Made by a program: the position numbers and the translations under genes. 64,000 bases of DNA from Kiloniella laminariae (GTDB lineage: Bacteria; Pseudomonadota; Alphaproteobacteria; Kiloniellales; Kiloniellaceae), in assembly GCF_027214005.1 (NCBI RefSeq), contig NZ_JAPWGY010000001.1, forward strand, positions 62,001-126,000, in the 5' to 3' direction. Below, one piece after another: positions 52,720 to 62,682 of the stretch (its first letter is position 1; every line of letters starts with the position of its first letter). The notes under the pieces were generated by a model that was not told the origin of the DNA, ran no database searches, and saw only the letters and a list, made by a program, of their open reading frames with translations.

Positions 52720-52747
52720 TTGACAGGCAGTACGCAGAGGCTATTAG
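52720..52747 (+). promoter_or_regulatory. Sigma-70 promoter of dnaG
   Basis: TTGACA (52720-52725, consensus) and TATTAG (52742-52747) are 16 bp apart, 70 bp before the dnaG ATG. It probably drives dnaG and, by read-through, rpoD. Confidence 0.65.
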
Positions 52748-52816
52748 GGATGACCCTGTCGCTATGTTACGCTGGGTCATTGGTTGTGTGTTGCGGTTTG
52801 GGGTTCCAGTTTTACA

Positions 52817-54790
52817 ATGTCATTCACACCGGAATTTTTGGATGAATTACGCGCCCGCGTGCCGGTTTCCGGGGTGGTTGGACGCAAGGTCAAACTGATC
52901 AAACGCGGCCGTGAATTCAGTGGTCTCTGTCCATTCCATAATGAAAAAAGCCCTTCTTTCACGGTGAATGACGACAAGGGTTTCTATCATTGCTTTGGCT
53001 GCGGGGCTCATGGGGATGTCATTACTTTTGTCACAGAAACAGAAGGGCTGACTTTTCCTGAATCGGTTGAACGCCTGGCGGAGCAGGCCGGACTCCAGGT
53101 GCCGAAAGGCAGCCGGGAAGATATCGAGCTCTCAAAAAAACGGGCCAGCCTCTATGACGTGATGGAGGAAATTTCTCGCTGGTTTGAAGAACAGCTTGCG
53201 GCAAGCGGTGGTCAGGACGCGCGGGACTATGTCAATCGCCGGGGCTTGCGGGGGGAAACGGTCAGCCGGTTTCGCCTTGGCTTTGCCCCCAATCAGCGCG
53301 GGCTGTTGCGAAAGGCGATGAATGCCCGAGGAATAGGTGACGAGCAGCTGGTTGATGTCGGGGTCATCAAGCCTTCCGAGGGGGGAGGGCGCAACGATGG
53401 TGACGAGTTCTGGGACTATTTCATCAACCGTCTGATGTTCCCGATTACCGATCGTCGTGGACGTATTATTGCTTTTGGCGGCAGGGCATTGGGTGAAAGC
53501 AAGGCAAAGTATCTGAATTCACCGGATACGACGTTGTTTCATAAAGGCAAGGTTCTTTATAATCTGGCCTATGCCCGGCAGGCGGCCCACGATCTGGGCG
53601 AGGTGATTGTTACTGAGGGCTATATGGATGTCATCGCTCTGTCCCAGGCGGGTTTCCCTGCTGCAGTTGCCCCTTTGGGGACAGCGGTAACCGAAGACCA
53701 GATTCAAGAGCTCTGGCGGATGGTTGCCGAGCCGACGCTCTGTCTCGATGGGGATCAGGCGGGAATTCGTGCCGCTTACAGGGTGGTTGAACGCGCTCTT
53801 CCGATTATAAAGCCCGGCAAGTCTCTTCTTTTCTGTACGCTGCCTGAAGGGGAGGACCCCGACAGTCTGATCCAGACACAGGGCGCGACAACGATGCGAG
53901 AACACCTGGCTCGGGCGCGGCCATTATCTGAAATGCTCTGGAAAAAAACGATAGAAGGGCTGAATCTCGACACGCCGGAACGGCGTGCGGCGCTCAAGGC
54001 GGAACTCCGTAAACAGATTTCCGTGATTAGCGACAAGGACCTGGCTTTTGAATATCAGAAAGAAATGTTCCGCCGGTATGATACCTTGACGGGCGGTGCC
54101 GGAAGCGGAGGTACTTCTGGTCAGAGCGCGGCTGCTTATTCCGGGCAGGGACGGAATACAGGCTATGGCGCCCAAAGCTATCAAAAGCCCTATAACAAAA
54201 ACAGTAACTGGAAAGGCGGTGGACGGGGCAAAGGTCAAAAGAATGCCTATGAACCAGACCCGCGCATTCCCCGGGCAAGTATGCCGCCGAAGATGCTAGC
54301 GCGACGTCAGGAACAGGTTCTGCTGGCTACTCTGATCAACCATCCGGTTGTTCTGTCAAAACATCTGGAAGATCTGGCGACGCTACGCTTGCCGAGCAAG
54401 GACTTCGATGTGGTTTTGCAGGAGCTTGTTGACGCTGTTGTTCGAGAGCCGGACCTTGACAGAGAGGCGCTTAAATGCCAACTCTGCGATAAGGGATATT
54501 CTCGATTAGTGGATGAACTCTTGGGCCCGGCAGTTTTGGATCATGGAAAATTTGCGAGACCAGCTACGGACAGCTACGCTGCCGAGCATGGTGTTTCGCA
54601 TATTGCGGCGATGTTCCGCGAGAAGCAGGCAGAACGGGAAAAGAGTATTCATAGTCGTGAATTTGCAGCGAATATGGACGAAACGGGACTGGCCCAGCTG
54701 GAGGAGCGCAAGCTGCACCGGCAGGAAGTATCCGGGGTTTCTATCGACCTTGATAGTTACGACCCCGATGCTTTTGAAGACAGTCACTGA
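52817..54790 (+). CDS. dnaG: DNA primase
   Basis: Encodes 657 residues from ATG 52817 (MSFTPEFLDELRARVPVSGV), where similarity starts; the frame opens earlier at 52784. The zinc ribbon has C38, H41, C59 and C62. The RNA polymerase/TOPRIM core includes GRIIAFGGRALG, VTEGYMDVIALSQAGFPAAV and LCLDGDQAGIRAAYRVVERA. A Gly/Ser/Gln-rich linker (about residues 430-490) precedes the C-terminal helicase-binding domain. It makes RNA primers at the fork. rpoD follows after 97 bp. Confidence 0.97.
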   Translation: MSFTPEFLDELRARVPVSGVVGRKVKLIKRGREFSGLCPFHNEKSPSFTVNDDKGFYHCFGCGAHGDVITFVTETEGLTFPESVERLAEQAGLQVPKGSREDIELSKKRASLYDVMEEISRWFEEQLAASGGQDARDYVNRRGLRGETVSRFRLGFAPNQRGLLRKAMNARGIGDEQLVDVGVIKPSEGGGRNDGDEFWDYFINRLMFPITDRRGRIIAFGGRALGESKAKYLNSPDTTLFHKGKVLYNLAYARQAAHDLGEVIVTEGYMDVIALSQAGFPAAVAPLGTAVTEDQIQELWRMVAEPTLCLDGDQAGIRAAYRVVERALPIIKPGKSLLFCTLPEGEDPDSLIQTQGATTMREHLARARPLSEMLWKKTIEGLNLDTPERRAALKAELRKQISVISDKDLAFEYQKEMFRRYDTLTGGAGSGGTSGQSAAAYSGQGRNTGYGAQSYQKPYNKNSNWKGGGRGKGQKNAYEPDPRIPRASMPPKMLARRQEQVLLATLINHPVVLSKHLEDLATLRLPSKDFDVVLQELVDAVVREPDLDREALKCQLCDKGYSRLVDELLGPAVLDHGKFARPATDSYAAEHGVSHIAAMFREKQAEREKSIHSREFAANMDETGLAQLEERKLHRQEVSGVSIDLDSYDPDAFEDSH

Positions 54791-54887
54791 GCGTTAGAAG
54801 AGGGCACGTTGGCCATAGATAATCGGTAATCGAATCGATGATCGAATCGGCGAGCGTGCTGAATTGCTATTTGGGGTACGAGGTTAA

Positions 54888-56912
54888 ATGGCGACCAAGG
54901 CGACCGAAAACGCTGAAACAAGCACGGAAAATCGGGAAGATAACTCCGACGGACCTTTGATGGATATCACCTCCGCGACCGTCAAGAAGATGATCGCCAA
55001 GGCAAAAGAGGTTGGCTACGTTACTTACGACGAGCTGAACAAGGTTCTGCCGTCTGATGAAATGTCTTCTGAACAGATCGAAGACATCATGTCACTTCTT
55101 TCCGAGATGGGCATTAATGTCGTCGAGAACGAAGAGACTGACGATTCTAGCGATAATGAAGAAGCAAACGAAGAAGCCGTTACCGGAAACGTCAAAGAAG
55201 AGGATGTAGGCCGAACGGATGATCCGGTACGTATGTACCTGCGCGAAATGGGCACGGTTGAACTGCTCTCTCGCGAAGGTGAAATTGCCATTGCGAAGCG
55301 TATTGAGGCCGGGCGTGACAAGATGATTGGCGGGATTTGCGAAAGCCCCCTGACCATTCACTCGTTGTTGCATTGGCGTGAAGGCCTGATCGAAGGCAAT
55401 CTGCTGCTGCGTGATATTATTGATCTCGACGCGACCTATGGAAATGGGCCGAACGACGATGATATTGCTTTTGAAGAAGCCGGCGGTGGCGACAAGACGG
55501 ATGTCGACGATGAAATTGCCAGCCAGGCTGGTGATAGCAAAAAAGATGACGACGACGATGATGACAAGCCTGCGAAACCGGAAGGTGAAGAAGGCGAGGA
55601 ATCTCGTGACGGCGATGATGGCGATGATGACGAAGAAGAAAACAACATGTCCCTTGCGGCCATGGAAGAAGCTTTGTTGCCACAGGTTCTTGAAATGTTC
55701 GAGAACATCGCCGATACCCAGCAGAAACTGAGCAAAATTCAGGAAAAGCGTCTTGCTTCCCTGCTTGCCGGTGAGCCGGTCGTCGATGCCATTGAAAAGA
55801 AATGTACCAAGCTGAAGCAGGAAATGGTTGAGCTGATGGAAGGAGTTCACTTTAACTCCAACCGTCTTGAGCAGCTCATGGACCAGCTTTACGGCCTGAA
55901 CAAGAACCTGATGTCGCAAGAAGGTAAACTGCTGCGTCTAGCAGAAAAATCCGGTGTTGCCCGCGAAGAATTCCTTGAAACCTATTTCGGAAGCGAACTG
56001 CACCCGAACTGGCTTGAGGAAATCAGCGGTTATGCGGGTAAGGGCTGGGCCAAGTTTGCCGAGCGCCATGCTGAAGACATCATGTCGATCCGCGAAAGCA
56101 TCTCTAAAGTTGCTGACGAAGTAGGGCTGCCTATTCCTGAATTCCGCCGGATCGTGAAAACGGTACAGACCGGAGAGAAGGAAGCTACCAAAGCCAAGAC
56201 CGAAATGGTCGAGGCCAACCTGCGTCTGGTGATCTCCATTGCCAAAAAATATACCAACCGTGGCCTGCAGTTCCTGGATCTGATCCAGGAAGGAAACATT
56301 GGTCTGATGAAGGCAGTGGACAAGTTCGAATACCGCCGTGGATACAAATTCTCGACCTATGCAACCTGGTGGATCCGTCAGGCCATTACCCGCTCTATTG
56401 CGGATCAGGCCCGGACAATCCGTATCCCGGTTCACATGATCGAGACCATCAACAAGCTGGTTCGTACCAGCCGCCAGATGCTCCACGAAATTGGCCGCGA
56501 GCCACAGCCGGAAGAATTGGCCGAACGTCTGGGCATGCCGCTTGAAAAAGTGCGCAAGGTTCTGAAAATCGCCAAGGAGCCGATCTCTCTTGAAACCCCG
56601 ATCGGGGACGAGGAAGACAGTCACCTCGGCGATTTCATCGAAGACAAGAATGCGGTTATTCCTCTGGATTCTGCTATTCAGTCAAACTTGCGTGAGACCA
56701 CAACACGGGTTCTCGCAAGTCTGACACCTCGTGAAGAGCGTGTGCTGCGCATGCGCTTTGGTATCGGGATGAATACGGACCACACGCTGGAGGAAGTCGG
56801 GCAGCAGTTCTCTGTGACCCGTGAACGTATTCGTCAGATCGAGGCGAAAGCCCTGCGTAAACTCAAACATCCAAGCCGTTCGCGCAAACTGCGCAGCTTC
56901 CTGGATACCTGA
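54888..56912 (+). CDS. rpoD: RNA polymerase sigma factor RpoD (sigma 70)
   Basis: Encodes 674 residues. Region 1.1 is near residues 25-85. Region 1.2 reads [21 protein letters not shown] run of Asp/Glu (about residues 215-255, [12 protein letters not shown] onward) forms an acidic nonconserved stretch. Regions 2.3-2.4 read [20 protein letters not shown] and TIRIPVHM, and 4.2 reads [20 protein letters not shown]. It is the housekeeping sigma factor. GAGG lies 5-8 bases before ATG 54888. An ASCH-domain gene starts 17 bp downstream. Confidence 0.97.
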   Translation: MATKATENAETSTENREDNSDGPLMDITSATVKKMIAKAKEVGYVTYDELNKVLPSDEMSSEQIEDIMSLLSEMGINVVENEETDDSSDNEEANEEAVTGNVKEEDVGRTDDPVRMYLREMGTVELLSREGEIAIAKRIEAGRDKMIGGICESPLTIHSLLHWREGLIEGNLLLRDIIDLDATYGNGPNDDDIAFEEAGGGDKTDVDDEIASQAGDSKKDDDDDDDKPAKPEGEEGEESRDGDDGDDDEEENNMSLAAMEEALLPQVLEMFENIADTQQKLSKIQEKRLASLLAGEPVVDAIEKKCTKLKQEMVELMEGVHFNSNRLEQLMDQLYGLNKNLMSQEGKLLRLAEKSGVAREEFLETYFGSELHPNWLEEISGYAGKGWAKFAERHAEDIMSIRESISKVADEVGLPIPEFRRIVKTVQTGEKEATKAKTEMVEANLRLVISIAKKYTNRGLQFLDLIQEGNIGLMKAVDKFEYRRGYKFSTYATWWIRQAITRSIADQARTIRIPVHMIETINKLVRTSRQMLHEIGREPQPEELAERLGMPLEKVRKVLKIAKEPISLETPIGDEEDSHLGDFIEDKNAVIPLDSAIQSNLRETTTRVLASLTPREERVLRMRFGIGMNTDHTLEEVGQQFSVTRERIRQIEAKALRKLKHPSRSRKLRSFLDT

Positions 56913-56928
56913 TCTGGAACTCCTGAAA

Positions 56929-57417
56929 GTGTCTCAAGCTCACAATCAGGATACCGAAAGTAAAATAGAGGCGTTTTGGAAATCCTGCCGGGAGTATCTC
57001 CCGGCGGAGGACCGGGACGCCTCTTTTTCTTCCTGGTCTTTTGGAGATAGCGCCGAGCTGTCAGAAGAACTGTTGAATCTGGTCCTCTCTGGCGACAAAA
57101 CCGCGACCTGTGGTGCGTTGTTTGACTATGAAGCTGACGGGATCACGCCTCCCAAACAGGGCAGTTACCACATCGTTACAGATTTTTCCGGGACGCCAAG
57201 GTGCCTGATACAATTGACGCAGGTTGAACTTTGCGCTTTCAAGGATGTCTCTGCTGATTTTGCCGCCGCAGAAGGAGAAGGCAATCAGAGCCTTGAGGTC
57301 TGGCGGGAAGGGCATCAGGCATTTTTTGAACGCCGGGCACGGGACACGGGAAATGTTTTCGATGAAAACATCATGCTGGTCCTTGAGAGATTCAAAATGG
57401 TATATGCAGGATCTTAA
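56929..57417 (+). CDS. ASCH domain protein
   Basis: Encodes about 162 residues. The frame continues back into rpoD, so the start is uncertain: GTG 56929 (VSQAHNQDTESKIEAFWKSC) is the likely one, 17 bp after the rpoD stop with GGA upstream. The ASCH motif LVLSGDKTATCGAL (near residues 54-67) is followed by CLIQLTQVELCAFKDVSADF and EGEGNQSLEVWREGHQAFFE. ASCH proteins have a PUA-like barrel and bind RNA; some hydrolyse N4-acetylcytidine. Cotranscription with rpoD is likely. Confidence 0.83.
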   Translation: MSQAHNQDTESKIEAFWKSCREYLPAEDRDASFSSWSFGDSAELSEELLNLVLSGDKTATCGALFDYEADGITPPKQGSYHIVTDFSGTPRCLIQLTQVELCAFKDVSADFAAAEGEGNQSLEVWREGHQAFFERRARDTGNVFDENIMLVLERFKMVYAGS

Positions 57418-57464
57418 AGTAGAAGCTTCGCACAATTAATGGCCCAGAACAGGAGAGCGCCGGA

Positions 57465-58337
57465 ATGGATATCACGTTGCTTGGAACCGGCTGCCCGGCA
57501 GTCCACACGGAACGTTATGGCGCAGGTCAGCTGATCCGCCATGGTGATACCGAGATCCTGATCGATTGTGGGTCCGGCGTGACCCAACGTCTGGTCGGGG
57601 CGGGATCTTCAGGGGCAAAGCTTGAAGCTGTTCTGCTTACCCATCTGCACTCTGACCATCTGATTGATATCTACCAGCTCATTGTTTCGGCCTGGCATCA
57701 GGGGCGAACGAAACCACAGCGGATCTATGGGCCCACTGGCACACGCAAGTTTGTCGAAGGCATGATGGCGGTTTGGCGCGAGGAGCTCAATCTGCGCATC
57801 AAACATGAACGACGTCCTTCTACCGCAGCGCTGGATCTTGATATTACGGAAATTGAAGCCGGGCAGACGCTGGAATTTGGTGAGATCACAGTTGCTGTCG
57901 TCGCGGTGGATCACCAGCCGATCGACCCGGCCTTCGGCTTTATTTTCTCTGCCACCGGGACAAAAATCGCGCTTTCCGGGGATACCACCTATTGCCCGGC
58001 GTTGATCGAGGCGGCCAAAGATGTAGACCTGCTGGTGCACGAGGTCTTTGTCCACCGTGAAATGCACGTGGTCGACGGGCTGCGGTCGGCTGAGACGATC
58101 GAGGCGGTCGCCGGGTATCACACGCTGTCTCATGAAGTCGGCAAGGTCGCAAGCGCAGCCGGGGTTGGCTGTTTGCTGTTGACCCATATTGTTCCGCCCA
58201 ACAGCAACCGGGATGAACTGCTTGCCGAAGTGAAACAGAGCTTCAGTGGGCCTGTACTGGTTGGTGAAGATCTGATGCGGGTAGATCCCGTCAATAAAAC
58301 TGTTGCTTATGGAGTGGCACGGGTATCTTACGCCTGA
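57465..58337 (+). CDS. MBL-fold metallo-hydrolase (RNase Z-like)
   Basis: Encodes 290 residues: MDITLLGTGCPAVHTERYGA at the start, the metal motif THLHSDHLIDIYQL (residues about 62-75), SGDTTYCPALIEAAKDVDLL, and a later His in LTHIVPPNSNRDEL. The layout is that of ribonuclease Z/arylsulfatase-like beta-lactamase-fold enzymes. It lacks an obvious long exosite insert, so tRNA 3'-processing is not certain despite the nearby tRNA gene. Cytoplasmic. Confidence 0.83.
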   Translation: MDITLLGTGCPAVHTERYGAGQLIRHGDTEILIDCGSGVTQRLVGAGSSGAKLEAVLLTHLHSDHLIDIYQLIVSAWHQGRTKPQRIYGPTGTRKFVEGMMAVWREELNLRIKHERRPSTAALDLDITEIEAGQTLEFGEITVAVVAVDHQPIDPAFGFIFSATGTKIALSGDTTYCPALIEAAKDVDLLVHEVFVHREMHVVDGLRSAETIEAVAGYHTLSHEVGKVASAAGVGCLLLTHIVPPNSNRDELLAEVKQSFSGPVLVGEDLMRVDPVNKTVAYGVARVSYA

Positions 58338-58449
58338 GGGCAGTCAGGTATCCGACATAAAATCTGTATAAAAAGCAACCGAGGGTTTGAGAATCGTGAA
58401 TTAACGCTTGAAGATTCAGTTTGTCTGAGCAACATTAGCGACCTCAAGT

Positions 58450-58526
58450 GGGCCTGTAGTTCAGTTGGTTAGAACCCTCCGCTCATAACGGAGCCGTCGC
58501 AGGTTCGAGTCCTGCCGGGCCCACCA
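58450..58526 (+). tRNA. tRNA with CAT anticodon (Ile2 or elongator Met)
   Basis: 77 nt with encoded CCA. Acceptor GGGCCTG (58450-58456) pairs with CGGGCCC (58516-58522) with one G.U. D-stem GTTC/GAAC, anticodon stem CTCCG/CGGAG with loop CTCATAA (anticodon CAT at 58484-58486), T-stem GCAGG/CCTGC with loop TTCGAGT. Loop CTCATAA excludes the initiator type. C4-G69 and C5-G68 pairs resemble the TilS-modified tRNA-Ile2 of E. coli, so Ile2 is favoured, but the elongator Met cannot be excluded by eye. A weak TTGAAG/AACATT pair with 17-bp spacing lies upstream. Confidence 0.93.
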
Positions 58527-58585
58527 TTTTTCCCCGTTTCAATAAATCGGAAAACAGTGGCTCTCGCCGACATAAGGTTTTCCCG

Positions 58586-59206
58586 TTATTTTTTTCTGGC
58601 GACAATAAACACGGACATGGCTTTTTCCGGCTGCCAGAGGTGGTCGATTTCAAAACCCGCGGCGGTCAGAGCGTTTTCCATCTCTTTGGCAGTGAAGATC
58701 TTGAGCAGGGGCATCAAACCGAAGAATTTTCCGATGGGCGCGATAAACTTGAAGTACTTCATCTTGTCGCCGAGACAGACCGTACTGGTGATAAAGTAGC
58801 CACCGGGTTTGAGCATTTTGTAAACCCGGCTGATGACCTCTTCCTTGTTTTCCACAAGGTGCAGAAGACTGAGCGCGAGGACCGCATCAAGGCTTTGGTC
58901 CGGCACAGTCAGTTGATCAATGTCGGACTGTTCAAAGGTAACGTTATTAATATTCTGGGCTTTGGCTTTGTCCCGCGCGATCGTCAGCATCCCCGAAGAG
59001 ATATCCGTTGCCCGGATGTGTTTGACAAAAGAAGCATGGCTGAGAGCGGTTGTGCCTGTGCCACAGCCGATTTCGAGGACGTCCATCTCGGGGTGAAAGT
59101 ATTCCCGGCTTTTCTGAAGCTTTTGCTGGTAAACGGCTTCATCCGCAACCGGTCGCTTTGAATAGCTGACGGCGATCTTGTCCCAGAAACGTGCCGAATG
59201 AGCCAT
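58586..59206 (-). CDS. Class I SAM-dependent methyltransferase
   Basis: Encodes 206 residues. Motif I is VLEIGCGTGTTALSHA (near residue 40), followed by IRATDISSGMLTIARDKAKA and FEQSDIDQLTVPDQSLDAVL. It belongs to the Methyltransf_11/25 type. No target is evident. The gene stands alone between the tRNA and the YghU gene. Confidence 0.83.
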   Translation of the reverse strand: MAHSARFWDKIAVSYSKRPVADEAVYQQKLQKSREYFHPEMDVLEIGCGTGTTALSHASFVKHIRATDISSGMLTIARDKAKAQNINNVTFEQSDIDQLTVPDQSLDAVLALSLLHLVENKEEVISRVYKMLKPGGYFITSTVCLGDKMKYFKFIAPIGKFFGLMPLLKIFTAKEMENALTAAGFEIDHLWQPEKAMSVFIVARKK

Positions 59207-59362
59207 GATATTCCCCCTGAATGTGCTTTGTTTCTACAGGATAAACCCTGCTCTCCAGTATCTCACACGAGATTCTGTGAGACACTAGAGAGACTGGATA
59301 AGGCAGAGGAAAATCAATTCCTTGTGAAGATGCCGGGGTTTACCGCGAGGTTGGTTCCGTTT

Positions 59363-60247
59363 TTAGCTCGCAGCAGCCAGTTTATCCTGCGTTCTGGTGT
59401 CAAAGTCGCTGGCATCATGGCGTTCGTGCAGCTGTTCTTCTTCTGGCCCGAAGGTCCGGTTGACCATGCGTCCGCGTTTGACGGCGGGCCGGGCTTTGAT
59501 TTCCTCTGCCCACCGGGTCACATGTTTGTAGGATTTGGCGTCGAGAAATTCGGTGGCGTCGTACTGATTGTTTGAGACCAGTCCGCCATACCAGGGCCAG
59601 ATTGCAATATCGGCAATGCTGTATTCGTCACCGCAGATACAGTGGTTGTTTGCCAAATGCCGATCCAGGACATCCAGCTGGCGTTTGACCTCCATGGTAA
59701 AGCGGTCAATACAGTACTGGATTTTTTCCGGGGCATAGCTGTAGAAGTGCCCGAAACCACCGCCAACATAAGGGGCGCTGCCCATCTGCCAGAATAGCCA
59801 GGATAGACACTCTGTTCGTTTGGCCGGGTCTGTCGGCAGCAGGGCGCCAAATTTTTCGGCGAGATACAGCAAAATGGCGCCGGATTCAAAGACCCGTGTC
59901 GGCGTCGGCGTGCTGTGGTCCATCAGGGCAGGAATTTTGGAGTTGGGGTTAACCTCGACAAAACCGCTGCCAAACTGATCTCCGTCCCCGATCTTGATCA
60001 GATGGGCGTCGTATTCTGCACCACTAAAACCGAGAGCCAGCAATTCTTCCAGCATCACAGTGACTTTTACACCGTTGGGTGTCGCGAGAGAGTAAAGTTG
60101 CAGCGGGTGTTTGCCGATTGGAAGTTTTTTCTCATGCGTCGGGCCTGCAATCGGGCGATTGATCTTGGCAAAGGCACCGCCATTTTCTGACTCCCATTTC
60201 CAGACTTTTGGTGGTGTGTATGTGTTTGCTTCACTCACGTCTTGCAC
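59363..60247 (-). CDS. yghU: YghU: glutathione-dependent disulfide-bond oxidoreductase
   Basis: Encodes 294 residues, close to E. coli YghU. The opening TYTPPKVWKWESENGGAFAK, GPTHEKKLPIGKHPLQLYSL and LATPNGVKVTVMLEELLALG form the thioredoxin-like half; AGVE-type GSH-binding residues follow in FVEVNPNSKIPALMDHSTPT and VFESGAILLYLAEKFG. The helical half includes FWQMGSAPYVGGGFGHFYSY and YSIADIAIWPWYGGLV. The family reduces disulfides or peroxides with glutathione, binding two GSH molecules and lacking an essential Cys. Confidence 0.93.
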   Translation of the reverse strand: MQDVSEANTYTPPKVWKWESENGGAFAKINRPIAGPTHEKKLPIGKHPLQLYSLATPNGVKVTVMLEELLALGFSGAEYDAHLIKIGDGDQFGSGFVEVNPNSKIPALMDHSTPTPTRVFESGAILLYLAEKFGALLPTDPAKRTECLSWLFWQMGSAPYVGGGFGHFYSYAPEKIQYCIDRFTMEVKRQLDVLDRHLANNHCICGDEYSIADIAIWPWYGGLVSNNQYDATEFLDAKSYKHVTRWAEEIKARPAVKRGRMVNRTFGPEEEQLHERHDASDFDTRTQDKLAAAS

Positions 60248-60401
60248 TCCGTGTTGTCGGTATCGTCACGTTTGTCAGGTGACATCTATGATGGGGACCG
60301 TTCTGAGGTTATTTATCCTGGGGATCACATATAGGAAGCAGCCAGGAGGGATGAAAGGTGTTGGGTGATGAAAAGACCAGCTTGCTCTGACGTGTTTGAT
60401 C

Positions 60402-61505
60402 TTATTGTTCATAAGTCTGGATTTTATAGGGCTGAAGTTCCTTGAGGTATTCTGCCAGACTTACCAGGCCAACGCAGGGCATCGCACCGATGAGATCACA
60501 TTTTTGTGAAGCCAATTTTCTTGCCAGAATAATTGCCGGAATTGTCGGGATCTGTGGTCCGTCGCTATCAAGGGCAATGATATACCAGCTGCGGATGTGA
60601 GCTTTGCCCCCCTTGTCTTGCCCGGAAAGGCGGAAAAACATGCCGCCGTCTGCTGTGCCCAAGCGATCAAAATAGTTGCTCGCCCGAAGCAGAAGCTCGG
60701 CGTGTTTCTGGAGCTTGAGCGGGAGCCCCCATCGCACGAGCCAAGACAAAATCCAGAGACCAAGATGTAGAGGTGCCAGTTCCAGCCCTGCGGAGAATGT
60801 CAGATTCCTGATGGCATATTTCTGTGGGAAAAGATCAAGATCAGGAATATCACAGTTGGCCATCCACCGTTTGCCGAGGACAGGGAAATCTTGCCGGAAA
60901 ATATTCTGCCAGCCATATCGGGGGATTTTCTGGCAGACAGCAGGTTTCAGGATTTTGCCCGCGTAACCCAGAATACCCCGGGTTGTGGCGAGACCTCGTT
61001 CGGCCTTCTGACCGGGACTAATGCCATAGGTACAGTTTTCGATGACAGAAAAAGCGTCCGAAAAATGTTCGATGACCGCAGAGGAGAGCCCGGGTACCGT
61101 ACTGGCACCACTGATCACCGGGACTTTATTGTCTCGGGCCTCTGCATCGAGGCTGGTGATCCCGGTGACAAAATCCCGGCCATCTGCAAGATCGATATAG
61201 GGAATAGCATGCTTGATGCAACACTGCGGAATTGAATAGTCGCTGTCCTGGAAGGGGCCACAGGTATTTATGACCACGGCTGGCTTGAGCTGGGCGAGCT
61301 TTTGATCCAGATCGGTAAAGGCATCAAAACAGGCAAAACTTGCCATGCCAGGCGGAAGCTCACGTACCAGAGCCGCTGCCTTGTCAGCATCTCGCCCGGT
61401 AATGATAACCGGAAGCGGGGCTGCGGTTCTTCCATTGGTCAGGGCGGTGGCAATGCGTTTGCCAAAATTGCCATAACCGCCAAGAATCAGGATGGGCTGT
61501 TGCAT
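60402..61505 (-). CDS. Saccharopine dehydrogenase-like NAD(P)-binding protein
   Basis: Encodes 367 residues. The Rossmann motif LILGGYGNFGKRIATALTNG (residues 5-24) and VIITGRDADKAAALVRELPP begin a saccharopine-dehydrogenase-type fold. VVINTCGPFQDSDYSIPQCC and GASTVPGLSSAVIEHF follow. It overlaps the start-proximal DUF4166 gene end by 19 bp, so the two are translated together. Related proteins fuse the same two domains, so the pair probably forms one functional unit. The reaction is unknown. Confidence 0.8.
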   Translation of the reverse strand: MQQPILILGGYGNFGKRIATALTNGRTAAPLPVIITGRDADKAAALVRELPPGMASFACFDAFTDLDQKLAQLKPAVVINTCGPFQDSDYSIPQCCIKHAIPYIDLADGRDFVTGITSLDAEARDNKVPVISGASTVPGLSSAVIEHFSDAFSVIENCTYGISPGQKAERGLATTRGILGYAGKILKPAVCQKIPRYGWQNIFRQDFPVLGKRWMANCDIPDLDLFPQKYAIRNLTFSAGLELAPLHLGLWILSWLVRWGLPLKLQKHAELLLRASNYFDRLGTADGGMFFRLSGQDKGGKAHIRSWYIIALDSDGPQIPTIPAIILARKLASQKCDLIGAMPCVGLVSLAEYLKELQPYKIQTYEQ

Positions 61506-62110
61506 GATACCTCTGTAATCTCAAATTCTCCGGCGTAACCAAACGTGACACCGAACAGGGGGTGTTTTGCGTGGGTCCACATACGAAAGGACGTTTCTGT
61601 CAGGGCATATTCTTCTGCATGGCCACGACCAATCAGGAGTGACAGGGGGATTGGTATCACAAAACCGAAAAGGCGCCAGACATATCCCCGGTGGCACAGG
61701 CATATTTTCTCTCCGTCCCAATCGTAGGACAGTTTCCAGCCAATACCAAAGCGCATGAATTCAACCAGCTGGTTTCCGCTGGACGGCTCCATGGTTGAAT
61801 GGAAAGTTACCGGGGATTTTCCCGGAAAATGAAACTGGCGTTCTAGGCGGAAGACATTTTTTCGGCAACTTCGGTAGGTCACCGAAACCGGGATTCCCTT
61901 GCCAGAATCAGCCACGAGCATGCCAGTCAAACGGGCCAGGACGGAGATCATTGGTGAAACGGTTACATCCAGCGTTCCTTTCGCGATAACAAAATCATCG
62001 CTGTAGGGAGGGACGGTGTAGTGCTTTTGCAGAACAGGTGGAAGTTTTTCCCAGTCTGCGCCGAATATTTGTTCAAAAAGAAGGCGCGAAGCCTGTCGGG
62101 AAACCTGCAT
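61487..62110 (-). CDS. DUF4166 family protein
   Basis: Encodes about 207 residues from ATG 62110; the frame extends from TTG 62167 and neither has a good ribosome site. LFEQIFGADWEKLPPVLQKH, GKSPVTFHSTMEPSSGNQLV, and GHAEEYALTETSFRMW are typical of DUF4166, which is often fused to a saccharopine-dehydrogenase-like domain. Its 3' end overlaps the saccharopine-dehydrogenase-like gene by 19 bp. Divergent DUF2269 gene 101 bp upstream. Confidence 0.75.
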   Translation of the reverse strand: MQVSRQASRLLFEQIFGADWEKLPPVLQKHYTVPPYSDDFVIAKGTLDVTVSPMISVLARLTGMLVADSGKGIPVSVTYRSCRKNVFRLERQFHFPGKSPVTFHSTMEPSSGNQLVEFMRFGIGWKLSYDWDGEKICLCHRGYVWRLFGFVIPIPLSLLIGRGHAEEYALTETSFRMWTHAKHPLFGVTFGYAGEFEITEVSCNSPS

Positions 62111-62211
62111 TGAAAAACGGTTCTTTGTAATGCCAGCTGAGAGACGAGGCCAAGGCCCGGTCCGCAAGAAATGGGCTGTTCTTTTGAAGATAGTTCTGTC
62201 TTGATGTTTTT

Positions 62212-62682
62212 ATGGATTATCTGCTGCTTAAATGGATTCATATCGTCAGTTCCACCATACTCTTTGGCACAGGAATTGGCAGTGCTTTTTACATGTTTGT
62301 TGCCAACCGCAGCAGGGATACGGCTGCAATCTACTTTGTTGTGCGTCATGTGGTGTGGGCAGACTGGATCTTCACCACACCTGCCGTCATCATCCAGCTA
62401 GCTACGGGCCTGGCGCTGGTTGAGGTGACAGGGGCAAGTTTTGAGGACGCCTGGCTGTTCTGGGGGGTAACTCTGTATTTCTTTGCCGGTGCCTGCTGGC
62501 TGCCAGTGGTCTGGTTACAGATCCGTATGTGTGCCGATTTGCGTGATTGTCTCGAAGATCAGACTGTGCTTCCCGCGCGCTACTGGCGCTATGAGCGCTG
62601 GTGGATTGTGCTGGGATCCTTGGCCTTTCCTGCAGTGCTGCTTGTGTTTTACCTTATGGTTTTCAGGCCGCTTGCCTTTTGA
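62212..62682 (+). CDS. DUF2269 family membrane protein
   Basis: Encodes 156 residues with about four hydrophobic helices. LLLKWIHIVSSTILFGTGIG (residues 4-23) carries the family's conserved His, and HVVWADWIFTTPAVIIQLAT follows. Such proteins resemble the CopD-like four-helix membrane proteins that may bind heme or copper. It is divergent from the DUF4166/saccharopine-dehydrogenase pair, with which this family often clusters. Function unknown. Confidence 0.82.
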   Translation: MDYLLLKWIHIVSSTILFGTGIGSAFYMFVANRSRDTAAIYFVVRHVVWADWIFTTPAVIIQLATGLALVEVTGASFEDAWLFWGVTLYFFAGACWLPVVWLQIRMCADLRDCLEDQTVLPARYWRYERWWIVLGSLAFPAVLLVFYLMVFRPLAF

